Under the pieces are notes generated by a model. It did no database searches. It saw only the letters and a list, made by a program, of their open reading frames with translations, and was not told where the DNA came from. 64,000 nucleotides of DNA from an uncultured Alphaproteobacteria bacterium (GTDB taxonomy: Bacteria > Pseudomonadota > Alphaproteobacteria > RF32 > CAG-239). The stretch covers positions 167,619 through 231,618 of the forward strand of contig CAKQNT010000001.1 in NCBI GenBank assembly GCA_934255405.1. Reading direction: 5' to 3'. This document shows positions 1-9,087 of this stretch, in pieces. How positions within the stretch are numbered: the stretch's first letter is position 1; each line of letters opens with the position of its first letter. Made by a program: the position numbers and the translations under genes.

Positions 1-1047
1 TGAGATACGAATATTGTCAACATCTTCATTGGCCTGCTTAAAGTGGCGGGAAAGACTCTCTATACGTCCATCTAAGCGGCTGATATCCTCAACCAATGTT
101 CCGACTTCTTTTTGGATAACTCCAGCTTGCTCGCGCATTTTGGCGTCTTTTAACACGGCTCTTACCGTATTAAGAGTTGCCATGAGTGTGGTCGGCGACA
201 CAATCCACACCTTAGAACGATATGAAACCTCCACAACATCGGTAAAATTAGCGTGCAACTCCGCATAGATAGCTTCACTGGGCAAAAACATCAGAGCTGA
301 TTCTGCTGTTTCACCGGTGATAATATATTTTTCCGAGATATCTTTAATATGCTTGAGAACAGACGCTCGAAAAAAGCGCTCGGCTTCAACTTTTTCTCGC
401 TCATTTGAGGCTGAACGCAAAGCGTGATAGCTTTCTAAAGGAAATTTGGCATCAATAACTATTGTCCCCGGTGGGTTGGGTAAGCGAAGAACGCAATCTG
501 CCCGTTTGCCATTTGATAAAACAACCTGAAATTCATAAGCATTAGGCGGGAGAATCGAAGTAACCAAATCATTTAACTGAATCTCTCCAAACGCACCTCT
601 GGCCTGCTTATTAGATAACACCTCTTGCAAAGAAACAACCTGCTCTGACAAAGAAGATATTTTTTGTTGAGCAACATCTATTTTAGCCAAACGTTCACGC
701 AAATCTGTCAGGGTTTCGTTGGTTTTGGCAGTGTTTTGCTGCAGTCCCTCTCCCACGCTCTTGGTTACGGCCAAAAGTTTTTCATCCATAATCTTGAGCA
801 TAGCCAACTTTTGCTCATTAATAGCAGAAGCTATTTTGCTCTGTTCTTGAGCATTATATTCGCCAAGCTGAGAAAGTCTGCCGGCAAGCTCCGCCTGCCC
901 GCGCAGGAGAATCTCAGACAACTGAGAATCCGCTCTTTTGTTTTTGGAAAACAACCAAAAACAAATATTGCCGACTACCAGCAGCAACAATCCGCAAACC
1001 AACTGTAAATTTGCATATTGGCTCAAAATATTATTTAGACTCTGCAA
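1..1047 (-). CDS. rmuC: DNA recombination protein RmuC (3' end outside window)
   Basis: Translation of the minus strand gives an RmuC-type protein: an N-terminal membrane anchor (about residues 14-33), a coiled-coil stretch, then the RmuC core with 'KRADCVLRLPNPPGT', 'IDAKFPLESYHALR' and 'MATLNTVRAVLKDAK'. RmuC proteins have a PD-(D/E)XK-like nuclease fold and limit DNA inversions; the role here is from the family. The C-terminus runs off the window. I place the start at TTG 1047 because GGGGAGA lies just upstream; this overlaps the accA stop by 17 bases. A second TTG at 1026 is possible. No ATG fits. Confidence 0.85.
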   Translation of the reverse strand, partial: MQSLNNILSQYANLQLVCGLLLLVVGNICFWLFSKNKRADSQLSEILLRGQAELAGRLSQLGEYNAQEQSKIASAINEQKLAMLKIMDEKLLAVTKSVGEGLQQNTAKTNETLTDLRERLAKIDVAQQKISSLSEQVVSLQEVLSNKQARGAFGEIQLNDLVTSILPPNAYEFQVVLSNGKRADCVLRLPNPPGTIVIDAKFPLESYHALRSASNEREKVEAERFFRASVLKHIKDISEKYIITGETAESALMFLPSEAIYAELHANFTDVVEVSYRSKVWIVSPTTLMATLNTVRAVLKDAKMREQAGVIQKEVGTLVEDISRLDGRIESLSRHFKQANEDVDNIRIS

Positions 1048-2008
1048 AATGTCTCCCCATGCGCAGGAATTTATCGGTGCGACGTTTTTTGAGCTCATCA
1101 CGGCTTTGCAACATGAGCTCTTTAAGATGTTTGAGAATACAATCGCCCACTCTCTCAATGGTTTGTTGAGGATTGCGGTGAGCACCGCCCAAAGGCTCGG
1201 TAATAATTTCATCAATCACGCCAAGCTTACGCAAATCTTGAGCCGTTAGTTTCAAGGCCTCTGTCGCTTCTTTTACCTTATCTGCCGAACGCCAAAGAAT
1301 CGAGGCGCATCCCTCGGGAGAAATAACCGAATAGATTGAGTGCTCCAACATCAAAACTCGATTAGCCGTAGCGATAGCGATAGCTCCGCCGGAGCCGCCC
1401 TCACCGATAACTATAGAAACTATCGGAGAATGAATTTGTAAACATTTCTGAATAGAGGAAGCTATGGCCTCCGCCTGCCCTCTGGCCTCAGCCTCTACTC
1501 CGGGGAACGCTCCAGAGGTATCAACAAAAGCGATTACCGGCATATTAAATTTATCGGCTAAGTCCATCAGTCGTTGAGCTTTGCGATAACCCTCCGGTTT
1601 GGCCATGCCAAAATTATATTTGATACGAGATTCAATATCGTGACCTTTTTCTTGTCCGAGAACAACAACAGATATTCCCTTAAAGCGCCCAATACCACCT
1701 ATCATAGCCTCATCATCAGCAAAAACTCTATCTCCGCACAACGGAGTAAAATCTTCAATAAGCCCGTGAACATAGTCCAAACAATGCGGACGCTGAGGAT
1801 GACGAGCAACTTGAGATTTTTGCCACGGCGTAAGGCTTGAATAAGTCTGACGCATTTGCTTTTCCAGCTTGGCTTGCAGGCGTGAAACTTCTTGCGAGAT
1901 ATCTACATCTTCGTCTTTTGCCAGATATTTAAGACTTTCTATCTTAGATTCAATTTCAAAAATGGTTTTTTCAAAATCTAAAACCAAGGTATCGGAACTT
2001 GTGCTCAT
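1031..2008 (-). CDS. accA: Acetyl-CoA carboxylase carboxyltransferase subunit alpha
   Basis: AccA pairs with AccD to transfer the carboxyl group from biotinyl-BCCP to acetyl-CoA, the first committed step of fatty acid synthesis, in the cytoplasm. The 325-residue product has the usual family length (about 317-320). The oxyanion-hole glycines GEGGSGGA are at about 202-209 and SPEGCASILWR at about 230-240. The frame is open 42 codons further upstream, but that extension is Lys/Asn-rich and unlike AccA; ATG 2008 (MSTSSDTLVLDFE) matches the family N-terminus and follows AAGAGAA. It is upstream of and overlaps rmuC, so the two are probably cotranscribed. Confidence 0.96.
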   Translation of the reverse strand: MSTSSDTLVLDFEKTIFEIESKIESLKYLAKDEDVDISQEVSRLQAKLEKQMRQTYSSLTPWQKSQVARHPQRPHCLDYVHGLIEDFTPLCGDRVFADDEAMIGGIGRFKGISVVVLGQEKGHDIESRIKYNFGMAKPEGYRKAQRLMDLADKFNMPVIAFVDTSGAFPGVEAEARGQAEAIASSIQKCLQIHSPIVSIVIGEGGSGGAIAIATANRVLMLEHSIYSVISPEGCASILWRSADKVKEATEALKLTAQDLRKLGVIDEIITEPLGGAHRNPQQTIERVGDCILKHLKELMLQSRDELKKRRTDKFLRMGRHFAESK

Positions 2009-2173
2009 TAATTTTCTCTTATATCGTTTATAAACCTTGCTATCTGATAACATATTTTTTTGAAAATTTCGACTCTTATTTTTCTTTTTGTGCAAGAAGA
2101 GGCATTTTTTGTTGGAAAAACAGAGATTATCCAATATAGTATTGCTATCTTTGATATTTGAGGAGTTTTTACC

Positions 2174-3409
2174 TTGCTGGCATTTGCATTTTTCTCACTG
2201 ATTTTTTCTTCTCTGCTGTGGTTTATATTTGCGGTAAAGTTTATAAACGAGAGTTTGGCCGGAATATCATTTTTTGACGCAGGAATAGCCAATATCCTTT
2301 TGTATACAGTTCTGGTCTGTGTGCCGATTTTTTTAATTTGGGCGGTGTTTGGTTATATAAACCAATATCTTAACAACAAAACTGTTAATCTGCAGTTGCG
2401 CAAACTTATGAGCCAAATGAAAAAAAATCAGGACTATTCTGATTTGCTGGCCAGAGTTATGATTGAAATGGAACAACATATTAATGATGGTTTTATCCTC
2501 AATAAATTTGATTTGTTGATTGCCGATATGAACGAACTTCTATCTGAAATTATAAAAGGTTGCAAATTTGCCTCAAATGAACAAATAGAAAATTTGTGGG
2601 CCAAGGTTCAAAATGGCGGCAAATGGTCTTTTGGCAAAGTGATTATTGAGGTTAACAATGCTCAGCCAAACTTTAAGAAGAGAGTTTATGAACACGCAGT
2701 CTATAATTCAGTGCTGGGCGGAACAATTATGGAATTTTGTGCGCGCTATCAGGCAGTGGTAAAAATGTTGGAAAACCACGACAAAGATAAATTGTTTTTG
2801 GATATTATAGAAACCGGAGTTATGGGGAAGGTATATTCAATATTATCTCCTGTTTCGGCTGAAATTCAGCGTGGAAAAGAAACTTTTGCCGCCATGCCCA
2901 GAGACGAAGAAGTCTTTATCGAACCAGATAGCAGAATTAATCCGGTTAGAAATAACAATGAAGAAGAAACAAAACCGGAAGGAAAAAAAGAAAAGGCTTC
3001 TATCCTGAAAAAAATTAATTTGTTCGGCCACAAAGACAGTCGTAAAGAATCGGATTATCAGGAGCCGGAAAGAGATCCTTTTTCGATTGCTCTGGAACGC
3101 AGTTTCAGCAATGACAGCAACGTGTCGGCAATAGAGCAAGCCGATGCTCCGCGGATATCAATGCCGACCGAAGAAGAAATTGTACAAGAAGCATCTCCGT
3201 CAATAAGTATTCCGTCAACAAATGATTATGTTTCAGAGCCTAGATTTGAAATTGGAATGACTGATACTCAAAAGACTATAGACGGCTTAAAAAAAGAATG
3301 GGCCGAGGGAGCAAAAACTTCTCAGATATCCGAATCCGGCAGGGCTGTTGATGAAAATTATGTTTATCCTTTCGGCAGCTGGACCGATGAGCAAAATTAT
3401 CAAAAATAA
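2174..3409 (+). CDS. Membrane-anchored protein of unknown function
   Basis: I do not recognise this 411-residue protein. It starts at TTG 2174, eight bases after an AGGAG ribosome binding site. Two hydrophobic segments (about residues 2-24 and 39-63) precede a mostly helical soluble domain (about 65-235), which ends in a low-complexity charged tail rich in Glu, Lys and Asn. This suggests an inner-membrane protein with a cytoplasmic helical domain. It overlaps the yejA-like gene downstream, so the two may share a transcript, but nothing in the sequence links them functionally. Confidence 0.75.
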   Translation: MLAFAFFSLIFSSLLWFIFAVKFINESLAGISFFDAGIANILLYTVLVCVPIFLIWAVFGYINQYLNNKTVNLQLRKLMSQMKKNQDYSDLLARVMIEMEQHINDGFILNKFDLLIADMNELLSEIIKGCKFASNEQIENLWAKVQNGGKWSFGKVIIEVNNAQPNFKKRVYEHAVYNSVLGGTIMEFCARYQAVVKMLENHDKDKLFLDIIETGVMGKVYSILSPVSAEIQRGKETFAAMPRDEEVFIEPDSRINPVRNNNEEETKPEGKKEKASILKKINLFGHKDSRKESDYQEPERDPFSIALERSFSNDSNVSAIEQADAPRISMPTEEEIVQEASPSISIPSTNDYVSEPRFEIGMTDTQKTIDGLKKEWAEGAKTSQISESGRAVDENYVYPFGSWTDEQNYQK

Positions 3410-5201
3410 AACTTTAACTTTCTGCTTAGCGATGGTAATAGGCACATTTTTTTGTGCCGAATTATCAGCCAAAACCGTAAAGAGCCTGTCGATTTACGGA
3501 CAGCCAAAGTATGCAGATGGTTTTCAAAATTTTGCGTATATCAATGCCAAAGCTCCTAAAGGCGGACGCTTAGTGCTGCCTGCTTATGGCGGATTTGATA
3601 ATTTTAACCCTTTTATCTTTAAGGGAATTGCGGCGCCGGAAGCAGCCGCTTTAACGCTAGATACTCTGGGAGTGGTTCCGGTTGATGATGAAGCCTCGGT
3701 TTATCCGCTGATTGCCAAAGAATTTGAATTGCCCAAAGATAAGTCTTTTGTGGGTTTTGTTATTGATGAACGTGCCAAATTTACCGATGGCTCACCGATT
3801 ACGGCAGATGATGTGATTTTTAGCTACAAATCTCTGATAGAAAAAGGAGCGCCTTTTTATAAAGCCTATTATGCCGATGTGGAGCGAGTTGAAAAAGTCA
3901 GCAGCAGACATGTGCGTTTTTATCTGCGTAATGGCGCAGAAAACAAAGAATTGCCGCTGATTATATCACAAATACGGATATATTCGGCCAAAGACTGGAA
4001 CGGACGCGACTTTGCCACCCCTACTCTGCTGCCGCCTCTGGGTAGCGGGCCTTATATAATTGAGAAATTTTCGCCCAGCAAATATATGGTGTTTAGGAGA
4101 AATCCCAATTATTGGGCCAAAGATTTACCCAGCCGCAAAGGGTTCTTTAATTTTGATGAAATAAGATATGATTATTATCAGGACACAACTGTAACTTTGC
4201 AGGCTTTATTCTCCGGAAATATTGATATCAGAGAAGAATACATAGCCAAAATTTGGGTCAGCGGCTACGATAATGCACAAGTAAAAGACGGAAATATCAT
4301 AAAAGAAGAGATACGTCACAATCAGCCGGCTGCTTTGCAGTTTTTTGGGTTTAATACCAGATTGGAAAAATTTTCTGATGCACGAGTACGTGAAGCTATC
4401 GGACTGGCTTTTAATTTTGATTGGGCGAACGAAAAACTTTTTTATAACCAATATCGGCGAATCGACAGCTATTTTGCCAATACCGAGATGGCAGCCAAAG
4501 GCCTCCCTAATAAAGATGAATTGAAATTAATCAGCAGATTAAAGAATTATCTGCCGGCGGATATTGCTCAATACGAATACAAACTACCGCAACATGGAGA
4601 TTATGTCGAAACACGGCAAAATCTGCGACGAGCGGTAAATTTACTGCGAGCAGCGGGGTATGATTTTGTAAACGGAAAAATGACTAACCTAAAAACTGGT
4701 GAATCGCTGGAAATTGAGGTGTTGGGCAACTCGGCGAACGGCTCATCTTTTACCAGAGTTTTGCTGCCTTTTATGGAGAATCTTAAAAAAATCGGTATCA
4801 AAATGACTTTTAGAAATCTGGAAACAAATATCTTTAAGAATCGGCTTGATACTTTTGATTTTGAAATGGCTATTCTGGGCTTGCGCCTAAGTAATCTTCC
4901 GGGAAATGAACTAAAAGAACTGTTCGGCAGCACCGCAGCTGATGTTCATGGTTCTTATAATCTTGCGGGAATTAAAAACAAAGCTGTTGATGAGCTGATT
5001 GAAATTATAATTTCCGCCAAAAATAAAGATGAATATATTGCCGCTACAAAGATGCTGGACAGAGTTCTGCTGCATGAGCATTATATCATTCCACAGTGGT
5101 ATTCACCGCATAATCGAGTTGCTTATAAAAAAGGCTTAAAACACCCGCTAACAGCTATTCCGGCGGGATTTAATCCTTTTACATGGTGGATGGAGAAATA
5201 G
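3387..5201 (+). CDS. yejA: ABC transporter periplasmic peptide-binding protein, YejA-like (SBP family 5)
   Basis: A 604-residue family-5 extracellular solute-binding protein. MSKIIKNKTLTFCLAMVIGT... ending in ...AELSAKT is a clear signal peptide (about residues 1-28). The mature part has 'KGGRLVLPAYGGFDNFNPF', 'FTDGSPITADDVIFSYKSL' and 'GSGPYIIEKF', typical of the YejA/OppA group that binds oligopeptides. I choose ATG 3387 because it puts the signal peptide at the N-terminus; 3348 is in frame but adds 13 residues. The ribosome site is weak, consistent with translational coupling to the upstream gene, which ends at 3409. yejB follows with no gap. Confidence 0.9.
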   Translation: MSKIIKNKTLTFCLAMVIGTFFCAELSAKTVKSLSIYGQPKYADGFQNFAYINAKAPKGGRLVLPAYGGFDNFNPFIFKGIAAPEAAALTLDTLGVVPVDDEASVYPLIAKEFELPKDKSFVGFVIDERAKFTDGSPITADDVIFSYKSLIEKGAPFYKAYYADVERVEKVSSRHVRFYLRNGAENKELPLIISQIRIYSAKDWNGRDFATPTLLPPLGSGPYIIEKFSPSKYMVFRRNPNYWAKDLPSRKGFFNFDEIRYDYYQDTTVTLQALFSGNIDIREEYIAKIWVSGYDNAQVKDGNIIKEEIRHNQPAALQFFGFNTRLEKFSDARVREAIGLAFNFDWANEKLFYNQYRRIDSYFANTEMAAKGLPNKDELKLISRLKNYLPADIAQYEYKLPQHGDYVETRQNLRRAVNLLRAAGYDFVNGKMTNLKTGESLEIEVLGNSANGSSFTRVLLPFMENLKKIGIKMTFRNLETNIFKNRLDTFDFEMAILGLRLSNLPGNELKELFGSTAADVHGSYNLAGIKNKAVDELIEIIISAKNKDEYIAATKMLDRVLLHEHYIIPQWYSPHNRVAYKKGLKHPLTAIPAGFNPFTWWMEK

Positions 5202-6275
5202 ATGCGCAATTATATTTTAAAACGACTTCTGCTTATTCCGCTGACATTATTCGGCATTTTGGCAATAAACTTTGCAATTATCCAATTTGCTCCCGGTGGA
5301 CCGATAGAGCATGTGCTGGCACAATATCGTGGACTAAATACCGATGCAAAAGGTTCAATCAGCGGAGCAACTACAATGATGCAGGAATCTTCTGCCGGCA
5401 AATATCAGGGCGCGGTTGGCGTACCAGAATATATGATTAAAGAATTGGAAAAGCAGTTTGGTTTTGATAAACCGGCGCATATCAGATTTTGGAAAATGAT
5501 TAAAAGCTATGCGATGTTTGATTTTGGGAAAAGCTTTTATCAGGATAAAACAGTGTGGCAGCTGATTAAGGAGAGAATGCCGGTGTCAGTTTCATTGGGG
5601 CTGTGGTCAACCTTGATTATCTATATGATAGCTATTCCGCTGGGAGTAAAAAAGGCTGTGTGCGATGGTTCAAAATTTGATATTATAACATCGTTTGCGG
5701 TATTTTTGGGCTCGGCTATTCCGGTATTTTTGCTGGCAGTATTTTTAATTGTTTTCTTTGCCGGAGGAACATATTTGCAATGGTTTCCTTTGCACGGGTT
5801 GACTTCTGACAACTGGGAGAATCTTTCTCTTATGGGTAAGGTTGCCGATTATTTTTGGCATATTGCTCTACCGGTAACCGCAATGGTGGTCGGTGGATTT
5901 GCAAGCCTGACAATGCTGACAAAAAATTCATTTTTAGACGAGCTTGGAAAGCAGTATGTTTTGACGGCAAAGGCCAAAGGATTAAGCAAGAATCGTATAT
6001 TATACGGTCATATATTTCGTAACGCGATGTTGATTGTTATAGCCGGTTTTCCAAGCCTTTTGATAAAAATGCTGTTTACCGGCTCTTTGTTGATTGAGGT
6101 GATTTTTTCTCTCAATGGATTGGGGCTATTGGGTTATGAAGCAATTATGACAAGAGATTATCCTGTTGTGTTCGGCACAATGTATATTTTTGCTCTGCTC
6201 GGACTGGTTTTGAAACTGGTTTCTGATATAATTTATTCGGTGATTGACCCGCGGATAAACTTTGATAAGATATAG
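5202..6275 (+). CDS. yejB: ABC transporter permease, YejB-like
   Basis: Inner-membrane permease of the oligopeptide/microcin C type, 357 residues. An N-terminal membrane helix (about 9-29) is followed by a large periplasmic insert and five further hydrophobic segments. The EAA-like cytoplasmic loop (GKQYVLTAKAKGLSKNRIL, about 249-267) is the contact for the ATPase. The gene starts directly after the yejA stop. In the usual yejABEF operon a second permease (YejE) and a double ATPase (YejF) follow. Here the operon ends in a terminator, so partners must be encoded elsewhere or be lost. Confidence 0.93.
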   Translation: MRNYILKRLLLIPLTLFGILAINFAIIQFAPGGPIEHVLAQYRGLNTDAKGSISGATTMMQESSAGKYQGAVGVPEYMIKELEKQFGFDKPAHIRFWKMIKSYAMFDFGKSFYQDKTVWQLIKERMPVSVSLGLWSTLIIYMIAIPLGVKKAVCDGSKFDIITSFAVFLGSAIPVFLLAVFLIVFFAGGTYLQWFPLHGLTSDNWENLSLMGKVADYFWHIALPVTAMVVGGFASLTMLTKNSFLDELGKQYVLTAKAKGLSKNRILYGHIFRNAMLIVIAGFPSLLIKMLFTGSLLIEVIFSLNGLGLLGYEAIMTRDYPVVFGTMYIFALLGLVLKLVSDIIYSVIDPRINFDKI

Positions 6276-6304
6276 AAAATGCTCCTCATAAGAGGAGCAT
6301 TTTC
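6275..6304. terminator. Bidirectional intrinsic terminator
   Basis: A perfect 13-bp stem (GAAAATGCTCCTC pairing with GAGGAGCATTTTC) with an ATAA loop. A-tracts on one side and T-tracts on the other allow it to serve both yejB (+) and the convergent 6317 gene (-). Confidence 0.9.
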
Positions 6305-6316
6305 TATTAAGTTGCA

Positions 6317-6553
6317 TTAGGCAATATCTTTTTTGCAATAACAATGACAGTGGCATTCGCCATCGCGCTCTATATCTGCGCGGCAGGTTTCAGAAATGCA
6401 GTAACGAGCCGGATTGTTGCCGTCACAAGGGCAACGCTGCCATTCGCTTTCACCAAACATCATTTGTTTGGCATTGGCAATTTTCTGAACGTTTTTAGTA
6501 GTTGCGTAACCTGCTTTTTCGCAGTTTTCAAGCATTTTATCCAAAATAGTCAT
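6317..6553 (-). CDS. Small Cys-rich protein resembling ferredoxin-thioredoxin reductase catalytic chain
   Basis: A 78-residue protein with nine cysteines: C11, C41-P-C43, C52, C57, then C67-H-C-H-C-Y-C73. The CPC and CHC elements recall the catalytic subunit of ferredoxin:thioredoxin reductase, which carries a 4Fe-4S cluster and a redox disulfide. Here the middle CPC is replaced by separated cysteines (C52, C57) and extra cysteines follow CHC. That makes an Fe-S or metal-binding redox role plausible but unproven. It is 15 bases downstream of parB on the same strand and may be the last gene of that transcript. Confidence 0.65.
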   Translation of the reverse strand: MTILDKMLENCEKAGYATTKNVQKIANAKQMMFGESEWQRCPCDGNNPARYCISETCRADIERDGECHCHCYCKKDIA

Positions 6554-6568
6554 AGTTTTGTTCCTTTG

Positions 6569-7561
6569 TTAATCTACAATTTTAATCGAAAACTTTTCGT
6601 TTGTGGCAGCTGGTTCTGCCGGTTTAAATACAGCGTTCTGTCCAGCTTCATTGCGGCGCTTTTGCTCAAGAGTTTCTATAATCATATCCAACTCAGCAAC
6701 TGAAGAATACTGCAAAACAACTTTTCCTCCGCCCTGCTTGTTGGGGGTTATTTTAATACGAAGCCCAAGGCTTTTGACTAAATCACGCTCAATATCTGCT
6801 AAATCAGTGTTTTTCTCGGCCTTTGGCTTAGGTGATTTTGGCTCCTTCTGTTTGGCAACCATATCTTCAGTTTGGCGAACATTAAGGTCTTTGTCAATAA
6901 TCTGTTTGGCTAATGCCAGAGGATTTTCGGTTCCTACCAAAGCACGAGCGTGTCCGGCTGAAATTTTTCCGTCTTTGACAAGTTCCTGAACTTCTGCCGG
7001 CAGAGTTAATAAACGCAAAATATTAGCAATATGACTGCGAGATTTACCGATAATCTGTGACAAAGCCTCTTGAGTGTGAGAAAATTCGTCAATAAGTCGC
7101 TGATAACCTTCTGCCTCTTCTATGGCAGACAAGTTTTCGCGCAGAATATTTTCTACCAGTGCGGCTTCTAAAACCTCACTGTCCGACAAATCTTTTACAA
7201 CAATCGGAACTTCGGTGAGACCGGCAAGTTGTGCAGCACGCCACCGGCGCTCACCGGCAATAAGTTCAAATTTATCGCCCTGATGGCGCACTAGCAACGG
7301 CTGCAAAACGCCTTTTTCTTTGATGGAATCGGCCAAGGCCTGCAAGGCCTCTGAATCAAACTCAGTACGCGGCTGATATTTGCCTGCAACAATATCTTTT
7401 ACATTTGCAGTTTCTGAAGCTTTTACCGGAGCGGAGGTTTCTTCAAAATCATCGCCAAGCAAAGCATTCAAGCCACGCCCCAAACTTTTGCGTTTGTGAT
7501 TCTGGTGAGCCTCGTTCGCCGGTGTATCATTCAACAATTCGTCCAACTCATTATCTAACAT
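6569..7561 (-). CDS. parB: Chromosome-partitioning protein ParB
   Basis: ParB binds parS, spreads as a CTP-dependent clamp and loads condensin. The 330-residue protein has the N-terminal KSLGRGLNALLGD box for ParA contact, the CTP-binding GERRWRAA motif (about 103-110), ENILRENL (about 137-144), a helix-turn-helix (about 165-182, QIIGKSRSHIANILRL) and a C-terminal dimerisation region. ATG 7561 follows AAGGA and overlaps the parA stop by seven bases; an upstream in-frame extension into parA is not credible. Two parS sites lie 1.4 and 3.9 kb away. Confidence 0.97.
   Translation of the reverse strand: MLDNELDELLNDTPANEAHQNHKRKSLGRGLNALLGDDFEETSAPVKASETANVKDIVAGKYQPRTEFDSEALQALADSIKEKGVLQPLLVRHQGDKFELIAGERRWRAAQLAGLTEVPIVVKDLSDSEVLEAALVENILRENLSAIEEAEGYQRLIDEFSHTQEALSQIIGKSRSHIANILRLLTLPAEVQELVKDGKISAGHARALVGTENPLALAKQIIDKDLNVRQTEDMVAKQKEPKSPKPKAEKNTDLADIERDLVKSLGLRIKITPNKQGGGKVVLQYSSVAELDMIIETLEQKRRNEAGQNAVFKPAEPAATNEKFSIKIVD
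6623..6637 (+). repeat. Copy 1 of motif TTTAAATACASTGTT (one mismatch)
   Basis: TTTAAATACAGCGTT inside parB; the coding strand reads Asn-Ala-Val-Phe-Lys. One of seven copies in this window; see the finding on this motif. Confidence 0.6.
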
Positions 7562-8334
7562 GCTATCAATTCCTTTTCTCTTTTCAAAACTTCTCCGGTG
7601 AGATTTATGTATGCTTGAGAGCCGGAGCACTTAAAGTCATACAATAAAACCGGTTTGCCGTGTGAGGGAGCCTCTGAAATACGAACATTGCGCGGGATTA
7701 CGGTATCATAAACCTTTTTGCCGAAAAAGTTTCTTACATCGTCTTCAACCATTTGGCTCAAGTTGTTGCGTTTGTCATACATGGTGAGAACAACACCGTG
7801 CAATGCCAGAGTGGGATTAAATTTCTTTTTAATCTGATTAATATTGCGAATCAAGTCTGTTACACCCTCCAGAGCCAAAAATTCGCACTGCAGCGGCACA
7901 ATAACAGCATCAGCAGCCACCAGAGCGTTAATTGTCACCAGACTCAAAGACGGCGGACAATCTATTAAAATGTAGTCATAATTTATGGCATCGCGACGGA
8001 GGGCTTGTTTGAGGGCGAATTCACGGTTTTCCATATCAACCAATTCAACCTCTGCACCCGCCAAATCCGGTGAAGACGGCACTAAAGAAAAATTAGGAAT
8101 TTCAGTCCATACAACAGCATCGGTAAGGCGTTTTTCGCCCAGCAAAACATCATAGCTTGAAGCCATGCGCCCCTTTTTGTTGACACCCATAGACGTTGAA
8201 GCGTTGCCTTGTGGATCAAGATCAATTACCAAAACTTTTTTACCGGCGGCAGCCATTGCCGTAGCTACATTAACCGTTGTGGTAGTCTTGCCGACTCCGC
8301 CTTTGCGGTTTGCAACAGCTAAAATTCTTGGCAT
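7555..8334 (-). CDS. parA: Chromosome-partitioning ATPase ParA
   Basis: A Walker-type ATPase of the MinD/ParA family, 259 residues, that forms an ATP-dependent gradient on the nucleoid and moves ParB-parS complexes. The deviant Walker A KGGVGKTT is at about residues 10-17, with DLDPQGNAS and DCPPSLSLVTINAL following in the expected order. ATG 8334 immediately abuts the rsmG stop, and GGAG lies eight bases upstream inside rsmG, so rsmG-parA-parB is one translationally linked operon. Confidence 0.98.
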   Translation of the reverse strand: MPRILAVANRKGGVGKTTTTVNVATAMAAAGKKVLVIDLDPQGNASTSMGVNKKGRMASSYDVLLGEKRLTDAVVWTEIPNFSLVPSSPDLAGAEVELVDMENREFALKQALRRDAINYDYILIDCPPSLSLVTINALVAADAVIVPLQCEFLALEGVTDLIRNINQIKKKFNPTLALHGVVLTMYDKRNNLSQMVEDDVRNFFGKKVYDTVIPRNVRISEAPSHGKPVLLYDFKCSGSQAYINLTGEVLKREKELIAC

Positions 8335-8961
8335 TTATTTTACTCCTTTTGACTTGGTTAAATCGGTTACAATTAAAATTTTTCCTTCTTCGCTCTGCTC
8401 ACTTGGAAGAATTTGACACTTAAATTTCCAATGCTTGTGTGCCTCGGCAAGCTCTTCGGCGTAACGTTTGCCTTTGGGAAAAATACATATTGTTTTTTTT
8501 GAACAAAAACGAATCGCATACCCCAAGAGTTCATTTAGAGAGGCCATTGCCCGAGAGGTTATAACATCGGCTTTTATAAGAGGAAGTTTTTCTATTCTAT
8601 TATTCAAGATATTAACTTTGGCGTTGGTTTGTTCTTTAACAGCATTTAAATACAGTGTTTTTTTAGCCGTACTTTCAACCAAATTAACCTCAAGATTAGG
8701 CATTTTTTCATTAGCCATAATCGCAAGCACCATACCTGGGAAGCCAGCCCCAGAGCCAAAATCATACATAATTTTAGCATCTTTCGGCAGCAGTTTGAAC
8801 AACTGCACTGAATCTAAAAAATGACGATTCCAAGCATCTTCCAAAGTTGAGGAACTTACCAAATTAAACTTCTGCTGCCATTCAATAAGCATTGATTGGT
8901 AGGTTTTTAATTTGTCAAATGTTTCACGTGAAACATCGTATATGTCGCAAAAATTTTTCAT
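8335..8961 (-). CDS. rsmG: 16S rRNA (guanine-N7) methyltransferase RsmG (GidB)
   Basis: A SAM-dependent methyltransferase that modifies 16S rRNA G527. The 208-residue length fits the family. The SAM-binding motif DFGSGAGFPGMVLAI is at about 68-82, and NRHFLDS upstream is characteristic. It leads the rsmG-parA-parB operon; the 126-base gap behind it (8962-9087) is AT-rich and holds the upstream promoter region. A perfect parS site lies in its 5' coding part, encoding DVSRET. Confidence 0.96.
   Translation of the reverse strand: MKNFCDIYDVSRETFDKLKTYQSMLIEWQQKFNLVSSSTLEDAWNRHFLDSVQLFKLLPKDAKIMYDFGSGAGFPGMVLAIMANEKMPNLEVNLVESTAKKTLYLNAVKEQTNAKVNILNNRIEKLPLIKADVITSRAMASLNELLGYAIRFCSKKTICIFPKGKRYAEELAEAHKHWKFKCQILPSEQSEEGKILIVTDLTKSKGVK
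8645..8659 (+). repeat. Copy 2 of motif TTTAAATACASTGTT
   Basis: TTTAAATACAGTGTT, exact match, inside rsmG; the coding strand reads Thr-Leu-Tyr-Leu-Asn, a different reading frame from the copies in parB and mnmE. Confidence 0.7.
8920..8935. promoter_or_regulatory. parS centromere site 1
   Basis: TGTTTCACGTGAAACA, the perfect 16-bp palindromic chromosomal parS consensus, within codons 9-14 of rsmG and 1.4 kb from parB. It is the nucleation site for ParB, about 8 kb from the predicted oriC. Confidence 0.95.
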
Positions 8962-9087
8962 AGATTATTTTTATAATTTTTATGAAAATTTTAAAACATA
9001 AAAAGAGAAGTTATAAACACCTTATTAGACGATTTTTAAATAGACTCTAATTTCAATAAGTTATACAGCGTATATTGAATCAAAATA

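Noticed and set aside
14..1249. Rightward open frames across the first kilobase
   Set aside because: They are antisense to rmuC and accA and show no family features or ribosome sites.
2008..2292. 94-residue minus-strand frame ahead of accA
   Set aside because: It overlaps the accA upstream region and the start of the rightward 2174 gene; composition is low-complexity and no domain is seen.
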